From NCBI GenBank assembly GCA_963457665.1, contig OY735224.1, forward strand, positions 40,549,329-40,613,328: a stretch of DNA of 64,000 nt, given 5' to 3'. Positions 56,201-64,000 of this stretch are shown piece by piece. Position 1 is the stretch's first letter, and every line of letters begins with the position of its first letter. Below the pieces are notes generated by a model, which was not told where the DNA came from, did not search any database, and saw only the letters and a list, made by a program, of their open reading frames with translations. Made by a program: the position numbers and the translations under genes. Source of the DNA: Thysanoteuthis rhombus. Its lineage: Eukaryota; Mollusca; Cephalopoda; Oegopsida; Thysanoteuthidae.

Positions 56201-56254
56201 CGCCTGATGAGGCCCAGAGAAGGCAGAAACATGAACTCGTTTGTGTAGCAAATT
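56197..56254 (+). ncRNA. Hammerhead-ribozyme-like motif (type I layout), plus strand
   Basis: The conserved core is present: CTGATGA (56204-56210) and GAAA (56226-56229). Stem II: after a G-A mismatch, GCC (56212-56214) pairs with GGC (56222-56224). Stem III: ACATGAA (56229-56235) pairs with TTTGTGT (56240-56246), 7 pairs including two G-U, loop CTCG. The cleavage position would be after A at 56247 (UA). Stem I: GATTCGC (56197-56203) pairs with GCAAATT (56248-56254), 6 of 7. Hammerheads with loops on stems II and III and an open stem I are known in animal retroelements. Activity is inferred from base pairing only; the G-A next to the core in stem II and the A-C in stem I are weak points. Confidence 0.65.
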
Positions 56255-56410
56255 CACATCCTATCATTTATTTCCAGCTCTACTCTAAAATAACTTGACT
56301 TTTGTAGTATAAAGTTGAATGTATCGAGCACTCTATGAAATAAATCCATCACATACCAGACATTACTTTATATTATGCTATATTTCTAACCTGATCAGTA
56401 CCATATGTAT

Positions 56411-56470
56411 TATGTGTGTGTGTATGTATCTATATCTATCGATATATCTATATCGATATATATCTATACA
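56411..56470. repeat. (TG)n and (TATC)n microsatellite
   Basis: A TG run followed by irregular TATC/GATA units, with short internal palindromes (ATCGATAT). Confidence 0.85.
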
Positions 56471-56744
56471 TGTATAAATGAGAAAGATAGACATTGCATT
56501 TTCTATGAACGGATATCAGTTACACGTTACATGCACTACACAAGCAAAAAAACAAGGAAAGAACACCTATCATAATTCTATTATGGTAAACGAAACGAAT
56601 CCCACTGGAATATGAACAGGTTTCCATAGCAAGCATCAGCTTGATGATCATTGCAAGTTTCAAGTCTGGTCAGGACCAGGACTTTATTTTTACAAGGTTT
56701 CATGACCACCCCTTTGGCAAGTCCACCAAAATGATACCTCCGCC

Positions 56745-56895
56745 CTAGTTACACAGCTTAGAGTGTGCCCAATTAGCTGCTGAGTGCACAGGAAAATTTG
56801 TCCCAATGAAAAGTCTCACGTACACTTTGCTCATACCAAGAATCAAATCTGGGACCTTCCTTGTGTGAGATAGACGTGATAACCATGACTTTATC
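56745..56895 (-). repeat. tRNA-derived SINE (family H), copy 3
   Basis: Read on the minus strand: 'gtcatggttatcacgtctat' (A box), 'gatttgattcttggtatgag' (B box and start of body), 'gcaaagtgtacgtgagactt' and 'cactcagcagctaattgg'. The order matches 43258-43400. The 65-codon minus frame here is an artefact. Confidence 0.7.
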
Positions 56896-57344
56896 TGAGA
56901 AGACGATTCTAGGATTACTGAACATATCTGACTTAATCTCAAAAAATCAAATCAACTTACAAGTAATGCCAATAATACCCTTTTTGGTGCAAGGTCTTGA
57001 TATAACTATTAACCCCAAATCCACCACATATCTAAAAAAAGATTGCACAGAGTTCTAAAATTTACTGACCATACAAATCAAAATTTCAAGCTTGTGGAAA
57101 TTTTAAAAAGTCAATTACTCGCATACCTTAATTTAATTTTAAAAAATTTCAATAAAATATCTTTTGGACACTATCAATATTCACATTTCTCAAAGATAAG
57201 TAACTGGAGAAATTAAATTCAAGTTTTTAAAATAATAATCACTTCAGATCAATTTTCAATAAGAAGTGCACATTAGCATAACTAACTGAAAACCCATAAC
57301 CAGTTCCTGCATATAAATGGAATAAGATTTTTTATTGTATTAAA
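56896..57344. other. No gene
   Basis: AT-rich, nothing recognised. The 65-codon plus frame at 56861-57058 has no motif. Confidence 0.4.
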
Positions 57345-57480
57345 GAAATAGAAATCAGATCATTATCATTCAGGTAAGTGTGAACAGTGAACCATTATTT
57401 TTCTAGTTGCAGACTTATTTTCCATTCTTCAAGTGAGGGATACCTAATTCAATACTTCTCACTACTACGTATCATTTCAG
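57345..57480 (+). repeat. Dispersed repeat family X, copy 4
   Basis: 'tagaaatcagatcattatca', 'ttcaggtaagtgtgaacagt', 'tctagttgcagactt', 'cattcttcaagtgaggga' and 'aattcaatacttctcac' align with 35980-36110 and, in part, with 35-150. Confidence 0.55.
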
Positions 57481-57720
57481 CTACTTAGAAGTCACATACA
57501 GATAAACAGAATCAGATTTTTAGAGTTATATAGATATACGGAAATCAGATTATTGATATTATCACTAACACAAGTTTTCCAAAACTAACTAGCTAGCTAA
57601 AAATATGCAAGAGTTCCATTAGTACACAAAAACATTCATGGGGGTATCTTGTGGTTCATGAATTAAAAAAGTAAAATATGGATGGACAGCTGATGAATTA
57701 TAGTAGGATGGAATCTGAAA
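57481..57720 (+). repeat. Dispersed repeat family Y, copy 2
   Basis: 'gaagtcacatacagataaac' (57490) and 'aactagctagctaaaaatat', 'ttccattagtacacaaaaac' and 'attcatgggggtatcttgtg' (57585 on) match 47435-47590, with the two parts in the opposite order. Confidence 0.5.
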
Positions 57721-59156
57721 GTGGGATCAAACTGATTTTAAATTCTATGCTTTCTCAAGTTCATATAAATATTTTGGAAGCACAAGAGTATATCCATCCA
57801 CCTGATATTCAACTTGAGGAAAATCAATGAGGATTGATTTCAACATAATGTACAAGTCAAAATCTCTTTACCTTTTCATCCTCTCACCAACCTTTTCTTG
57901 AATTTTTGAAATATAGCATCCTTTCACAGGCCTCCATTATAACATGGTATGTTATAATGCAGATGAAGGTTGAACCACAAAATTTAATCTAGCTTCAAAA
58001 TAGCTGAACTGATCACAGCTCAATTATAATGCTGTGTTGGCTTTCTTGGATCCCAACACCTTTATCATCACAGAGAGGGCCGGTATCGATACATGCACAG
58101 CTGAATTTTAAAAATGATGCCACAGAAATTAGTGACAAAACTAAATTACCAGGCATCAATCAAAAAGCCAACTGACAAATCTGTGTCAGATTAGATAGGT
58201 AGCAAAAGTAGCATATTCTGTCCTGTATTAAATGCTTGCAAGTTATCAATTCCAATTCAGTGATTCTACACTTGATCTATAACTACAGTACTATACTGCC
58301 TTAAAAAATTCATGAATGACAGTGAGTTTAAGGTGGACATTTACAGCCAATTATCAATTTTAACTGGGGTTATTATTTCAACTCAGTAATTGATTGGAGT
58401 GTGGTATCTCTGGGTGATACAAATACAACACAGACATGAACGCATTCGAAACTGAAGTTGTGGCAACTGCACAAAAGTTATACTTTTACTAAATTGTCAG
58501 ATATATTTGTCATGTGATCTGGCTGTACAGCAAATGAAAAAAATAAATTTCTTTATGAGACAAGTGAAAATTTATGTCCAAGCAGATGTGAATTTTTTCT
58601 TTAAATCTAAAGCCCATTCACAAGATATACAACAGGTATCTCACTAGCTTAACCTGGCTCTACATCCAGTGACTGTTTCACTAACTTAGTCCAAAGAAAA
58701 TTTTTCAATTTTTTTAGATTAAGAGTTTCCCTAAGTGTTGAAGTGTGTGGATATTCCCAAGACATTAGAATCTAATTACTAAATTCATATAGGCCAATTA
58801 TTATTTGCCAATTCATATATTAACCTCTAACTAAATGCTAACCAGGTCCATTATGTGGATTCTGATGAAAAGCACAGCTTGAAATCAAGGAAAGTTCAAA
58901 GAATAGCCAATCACACAAACCTGATGAGCCCAAGAATGACACTTGACCAATTTATCAAACAGCACGCACCCATACTCACAAAAAACAGCTGTAACAGTTA
59001 CCTGCATAATATACCTGTGAACAAAACTATTAAAGCAACTTTTAAATTCATAAGAAAAAATATTTAAGATTAAGTTAACTAACTTCTATGTACAGATACA
59101 TAATCTCCTATCCAAAATTCTGAAAACTGAACAATTTTCCAGCTTTATTCACTTTA
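57721..59156. other. Long stretch without gene
   Basis: 'cattataacatggtatgtta' near 57936 resembles the start of family E but no more of it follows. The 70-codon plus frame at 58855-59067 has no motif. Nothing else is recognised. Confidence 0.4.
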
Positions 59157-59612
59157 ATAGGGTAAACCCTATAATAACAGACTAATATGGGAGGGGGTGG
59201 TTAGTAAAGCTCAAAGTTTGTTTCACCCAATGGTTGTCACTTGTTCGGGAGTTCACCAAATTTAATGAACATCATTTGGTAAATCCAAAGGAAGTTCAGT
59301 TGCCCCTCATTTCATTTTCAACCTTACCTCTTCACAGAAATATCATATATAGTTCTATAAGAAATCAAATATATAAATGTATTGACACAAATAAATATCC
59401 AATGAGACAAAAACGTATCCTATTAGTCATAGCAAACACTTGATTGGCGATTGGTTCTAGCATTTATCAAACACTGATCAGTAAATTAGAAAATTTGTTA
59501 TAGTCCACATGTTCGCCACATTTATCAAACTCTGTTCAGTAAATCCCAAGTCAGTTCGGATGGATCCACAAGTTCAATAAAGCCAAAATTAATTATAGCA
59601 AGGGTTTACAGT
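59157..59612. mobile_element. MITE-like element with family-E-like ends, about 455 bp
   Basis: The left end 'agggtaaaccctataataac' and the right end (reverse complement) 'tactgtaaacccttgctata' are imperfect inverted repeats. Internally 'atttatcaaactctgttcag' resembles 'atttatcaaacactgatcag' 60 bp before, a short duplication. No transposase. Confidence 0.5.
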
Positions 59613-60060
59613 ATTTTCTTCTAATACTTAAGAATAAAAAAGTATTTCAATAATTTCATGGGATATCTTCATATCGCTTACCACAATACAAATAAACTAT
59701 AAATCATTGATAGTCTTAACTTACCCCCATTCAGTGTGAATATCTTCAAGGTCTTGGGACATTGTCATTGCCCAACAACTACTCAATTGTCTACCTGATA
59801 TACATTATATGTACTATCATTTTGAAAAGATATTGGTCCCAAGGATTTTGGACAAGTCATTGTGTACCTGTTTTATTTTACTCTAGAGAATATATAATTG
59901 CAAAGGTGTAATATAGATTCTTTTAGATGTAATGTATGACTTGCAAGTGTACTTTTATCTGAACTGAAGAGGAGGAGGAGGAGGACTACCATTTTGCAGA
60001 AATTTATGCAGGAAACTGAGACACTGAATGCACCCACCATTCAACCATGTAGTAACTCTC
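59613..60060. other. No gene; short (GAG)n run
   Basis: 'ggaggaggaggaggac' lies at about 59972-59988. Inverted words 'caaggtcttgggac' and 'gtcccaaggatttt' (59748 and 59836) form a weak hairpin. Confidence 0.4.
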
Positions 60061-60130
60061 TGTCCCATAATAGTTGTTACGTTTGCATTATCATTTCATA
60101 CATTATTTATGTAACAACTATTATGGGACA
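60061..60130. mobile_element. Family D hairpin MITE, copy 3
   Basis: Arms 'tgtcccataatagttgttac' (60061-60080) and 'gtaacaactattatgggaca' (60111-60130) are perfectly inverted over 20 bp. The outer part 'ctctc' is not matched. It is the most symmetrical D copy. Confidence 0.75.
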
Positions 60131-61895
60131 GACAAAGTGTTTCCTTAGATTCTTCATGAAGGGTAAAAGAAAAAAAAACTGTTCCTCTTACTTCTTCCAA
60201 TAAGAAAGAAAAACATTTTATGAAATTGGAACAAAATATAAAAATTATGCACACATACTGAAGGGCAATTGACATTCGCTTCTCTAAAAGAAATGATATA
60301 AAAAGTAGCAAAATCCGATCAGCAATTATTACTTATGAAATTCCAATGCTGTAGTGTTGAAGACAAAAGCAATTAATTGAGTAACTGTGAGAGTGAATGT
60401 CAATAATTTTAAAAAGAGGCTGTGGGGAAATGTAAGGACATCTTAACAAAACATTCACAGTATATCATTGCATTTTTTTCCAGTTATTTATTAAAAAAAA
60501 AAAAAAAAAAAATACCAGTCTTTTCAAGGTCTACATTTTTTTTCACTTGGGAAATGGAAGAAATTGTCAAGAAAATTTTATTTCTAAACCAGTTCATTTG
60601 TTTTGTTTGATTTTTTTCTGGACTTTTTTTTCAATACAAACAAATTTCAATTTCTTATATATATACACACATTTAAATTTCATGGGTGTACATATAAACA
60701 TGTCTAATAAAATGAAAGGTTAAAAAAAAAAAAAGAAAAGTGGGGAATAAATTTTCCAACAGATTTAAAATTATTAGGTAAAAAAAATCTGAGATTGAAA
60801 AAATTAGAAAAGCAAAAAACAAAAAAAAAAAAAAAACTAATTTTCTCTACACAGAGAAATTAAAATACCAACCTGTCTGTAACCGTCCCAAGAAGCAGGT
60901 AAAATTGCTCACAGATGCAACTCAAAGACAGCAACCAAGAACAACAGCTGTAAGTAATCCATTATTTTTAACCTGTAGCAGCAATCAAGACTTTTTTTTT
61001 TTTTTTTTTCTCCTTTGTTGATATTTGGTAAATAATCCAGCCCCATGTTTTTCACATTCCGTTGGTTCTCAAATGATGTTACAGGAGTATTCCAGTACCT
61101 TTTCAGGATCACCCGGGAAGATGTTTGGGGAATTTTTTTTTTTCTTTTAAAAAAATAATTGTTTTTCTTTTTCTTTTTTTTTTTCCACATGTTTGCATGA
61201 TGGTAGTAGTTATTTGTGAATCCAGGAAAATCCACGTTTTATATACATTTTTCTTTTAAAAAAACAAAAAAAAAAAAAAGCTTATGGAATTTGGTGCTTT
61301 TCACTATGCCACTGATGTTTTTTTTTTCCTTTCATCCTCCCTTCTACTTAAAACTGATGGTCCCTGTTCCTGAGATTCAGAAAAAGCAACAATTTTTCCC
61401 CCTTTTTTTTGGTTGTTTTTCTTGTTTGTTGTTTTTTTTTGTTTTGTTTTTTTTCTTGTTTGTTGTTTTTTTTTGTTTTTTTTTTCATAGGGGGAGGGTT
61501 GGTAGAAGTACTTTCACATTTGTCCATTTTGAAGTATGTTCGTGAGTGCAATTTTTCTTTTTCTTTTACTCCTCACAGTGTGATAGCTCAATGTAGAATC
61601 TGTGTGTTTAAGCTGAGAACTCAGTGAAGTCTCCTTGAACTGACCAAATATCCATGGGTTTTGTGTACAGAAAATGGACGCAATAGTGCGGCTATTTTCT
61701 TTCTTTCCTTTATTTTTCTCTCCAAACTGCTAACAGGCACCCCATGAACACTTTATTTGACTAAACTGCTCTCTGGGAGGGGGGGAAAAAAAAAGAAGAA
61801 AAAAATAGAAAAAGAGCAAACTAGTTCGAGGAAAGTCCAGAAAGCAGTCTCCACAATCGGAGGGAATTGTCCAATTTATTCTTGAAAAGTCTCTG

Positions 61896-61948
<53 letters not shown>

Positions 61949-62740
61949 TATATATATATATACATATATATATAAAGGGGGAAAAAAAATCAAACTAAAT
62001 GTCAAACTGCAAGAAAAATCCACTATTCAGTGTCCAATATACAGAGCACAAAAAGCTCTCTCTCACCCTTAATTGGAAGGGAGAGATACTTTTAGAAGTA
62101 TTTGCACAAAATTTATTATATACAGAACAGGAAAATGAACATAAAACCCTTGAATAAAAATCAGAGAAATACATGTAACAGAAGAAAGAAGTTATACAAA
62201 AATACAGTGAATCAGCTATTCACTAACCAAAAAAAAAAAAAAAAGATTTTAAGTTATAGGTGAACTTTCTCTCTTTTTAATCAATTTCATAGATACAAAA
62301 ATCAAAATGGGTTGAGTTCTTCCACTTGGAAAAAAAAAAGAAAAAGAGAAAAAAGATTTTATAGGACGAGGGAGTGGGAAGGGAAACTTCACTTTCAACT
62401 AATGATTTCGGAAAAAAAAGAAGAAAAAAAAAGTGATAACCAAAATATCATAAGTATAATTACTTTTATATTCAGGAAACCTTTTTAAATAAAAATGAAA
62501 AAGAGTAAGCTCGCTAGGAGAATGAGCCGCTGGCAATATAAATGAAAAAGTAAGGTTGAAAAAAAAAAATAAAATAAAATAAAAAAAAAAACAATGAGTT
62601 TTACTTACATCATGTGGTTATCACAAAGTTTAAAGAACTGAGTTGACTTAAGCAAATTACTCAAAATGAAGGGCTCTGTTCAAAATATTGAACTTGTATT
62701 TGACTTTTAATACAAGGTCAGACAAGTACATCCATACATA
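60131..62740. other. Homopolymer-rich tract without recognised repeat family
   Basis: Long A and T runs are very frequent (for example 60490-60513, 60819-60837, 60991-61009, 61325-61332, 62229-62245). (TTGTTT)n-like sequence is duplicated at 61410-61482. The segment 61540-61740 is more complex and matches nothing else in the window. The low density of repeat families could reflect transcribed untranslated sequence, but no gene signal supports this. Frames at 60909-62023 are artefacts of A/T runs. Confidence 0.4.
61897..61974. repeat. (TA)n(CA)n(TA)n microsatellite
   Basis: About 20 TA units, five CA units and about 14 interrupted TA units. The minus frame over it (61730-62023) is an artefact. 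Confidence 0.95.
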
Positions 62741-62820
62741 CTACTTCTATCCCATTTGAGTTGTCACATTTATGCATACACATATGTGCAAATGTAGAAA
62801 CTATTATGGGACAGTGGTAG
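62741..62820. mobile_element. Family D hairpin MITE, copy 4 (80 bp)
   Basis: The ends 'ctacttctatcccatttgag' and (reverse complement) 'ctaccactgtcccataatag' are inverted, with TA on both sides (62739-62740, 62821-62822). Another D copy follows 11 bp on. Confidence 0.7.
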
Positions 62821-62831
62821 TATTGTTTTTA

Positions 62832-62900
62832 CTACCAGTCCCATAGTATTTGTTACATTTGCAACAATATTCTATACACTAAATGTAACTATCAAGAGAC
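62832..62900. mobile_element. Family D MITE, copy 5 (diverged)
   Basis: 'ctaccagtcccatagtattt', 'gttacatttgcaacaatatt' and 'aaatgtaactatcaagagac' follow the D order. The right end is diverged. Confidence 0.6.
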
Positions 62901-63968
62901 ATAATATGTGTTTGTGGGATAGTGACCCAACTATGCCTACCCAGCATAATTGAGTGTATGTTCTGAGAGGGCAGAAATGGTAGGCATAGAGATAAACCAA
63001 TGACCCTCACGATAATAATCGACAACTATAAAATGGTATAGCATCTGCCAAATGAAAATTAGGTGGAACCATCATGGTTCAACTGAGGTCATAAATGAAT
63101 AGCCCCCCACCCCATCTAATTTTTTCAATTCCCTATAGCAGATGTTCAGCAAGTGATTTGTATGAAATTAAATGTGAGTATATTTATTTTGACTTTTGAA
63201 GTGATTTCATATTTGTTATAATTAGAGAAGGCATTCAGTCACTGATATTATGAATTTGTTTAGAAAACATTTTTTCCAAGTTATTTTTCCTTCTAATTTA
63301 GAGATTACCGCTAAAATATTTTTTTAAAATTATTAAAAAAAAAAAAATTAAAAAAAAAAGGCCAAATATTTTGAAAGGATCCTAGATTCTTTTCGACAAG
63401 AATACATTTTGGCATCAAAATAAATATGAAAAAAAAAGTGAATACAATCATATACCAATTCAAAAATCAGAACCTTTTGGTTTCAATGGGGAAAATTCAA
63501 TACTGATAAAAATACACTTCAAATTTACAAAAATCCTTTTCAACATAAGGAAAAATGTTTAGCAAAAATTTTTGAACAGAAGAAACAAAAAGAAAAATTT
63601 TTACAAGGCACTTTTCTCTTCACAGACAAAAATAGTTACTGGATATATTTAAAGTACATTTTTGATGTTTTTCCCTAAATTTATTGCATAAATTGCTTGA
63701 AGTAATTACATCATAAACTCTTGATATACACACTTATTCATAAGCAACAAAAACTGCTGCTCACCTTTGAGAAATATAGCTAAACTCTACCTGAACACCC
63801 AATTAAAATTTTTTTTTAAATTGTAAAAATTAAAATGCAAACTTAATATCATTTGTTTCAATTTTTTTGGATTACAAAGATATCTATTATTACTACTACC
63901 AGTGGAAATCAAGAGGTATTGTTCAATTTCTTCACATAACCTATTCATTCTCTCCCTTGAATCATAGG
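62901..63968. other. No gene
   Basis: AT-rich with A/T runs (63330-63358). No gene or repeat is recognised. Confidence 0.4.
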
Positions 63969-63992
63969 AAAAAAAAAAAAAAAAAAAAAAAA
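63969..63992. repeat. Poly-A run
   Basis: An uninterrupted A tract of about 24 bp at the right edge of the window. Whether it is a retroelement tail cannot be told from the window. Confidence 0.9.
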
Positions 63993-64000
63993 CAGTACAA

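Larger units (their letters stand above)
56125..56270. mobile_element. Near-perfect palindrome with a hammerhead-like core on each strand
   Basis: The arms 'gataggatgtggattcgc', 'tacacaaactaattcatg' and 'tttctgctctctctgggc' (56132-56185) are repeated in inverse at 56212-56266 with about 85-90% identity. The centre is 56194-56203. This could be a foldback element or two head-to-head copies of a ribozyme-bearing retroelement. Confidence 0.75.

Noticed and set aside
61730..62023. 97-codon frame with Tyr-Ile repeats
   Set aside because: Translation of a (TA)n(CA)n microsatellite.

Overview
The window looks like AT-rich nuclear DNA from an animal, most likely an invertebrate. It has no operons or dense coding. 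It carries long (TA)n microsatellites, poly-A, poly-T and poly-G runs, tRNA-like and 5S-rRNA-like SINE fragments, many short inverted-repeat DNA transposons (MITEs) and decayed LINE sequence. No repeat was recognised as vertebrate-specific. The taxon cannot be settled by eye; a mollusc or a chelicerate would fit, but this is a guess.

I find no intact protein-coding gene and no functional rRNA or tRNA gene. Open frames are short (at most about 140 codons) and mostly run through repeats, microsatellites or homopolymers. Two coding relics are recognisable: the C-terminal end of a LINE-type reverse-transcriptase ORF near 8.4-8.7 kb (minus), and a frameshifted fragment of a widespread uncharacterised invertebrate protein family near 55.0-55.3 kb (minus). 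One stretch at 28.5-28.8 kb is a weak exon candidate. The window is therefore intergenic or deep intronic.

Most of what can be annotated is a mosaic of dispersed repeats, recognised by comparing parts of the window with one another. Families are given working letters. A: about 350-420 bp, seven copies. C: about 200 bp, sometimes as inverted pairs. D: about 80 bp hairpin MITEs with TA target duplications. E: about 500-530 bp, with inverted ends resembling Tc1/mariner-pogo elements. G, I, J, N, Q, U, V, W and X/Y: other dispersed families. 5S: four 5S-rRNA-derived copies. H: a tRNA-derived SINE. A hAT-type element with an 8-bp target duplication lies at 13.1-13.9 kb and a 1.1-kb pogo-like element at 20.9-22.0 kb. 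A degenerate satellite with a monomer near 79 bp occupies 16.1-18.1 kb and has been interrupted by at least three unrelated insertions.

The most interesting item is a near-palindrome at 56.1-56.3 kb. Each strand carries a hammerhead-ribozyme-like core, and the plus-strand copy folds into all three stems with a UA cleavage site. It lies next to a dispersed SINE-like repeat (family V), which suggests a ribozyme-bearing retroelement. Other notable items are a MITE that carries a tRNA-like core, the 5S-derived SINE family, a large foldback element, a G-rich 45-56 bp minisatellite and several short hairpins.

Left to right: 0-8 kb has families X, A, W, Q, G, the SINE H and a foldback element; 8-16 kb has the LINE relic, A, W, E, N, hAT and a 5S copy; 16-24 kb has the satellite, U, F, I, A, pogo-like elements and a 5S copy; 24-41 kb has sparse D, G, J, E, C, W, I and A copies; 41-55 kb has N, H, J, C, V, E, a 5S copy, the minisatellite and I/G/A; 55-64 kb has the protein relic, the hammerhead palindrome, E-like and D MITEs, and a homopolymer-rich tract.
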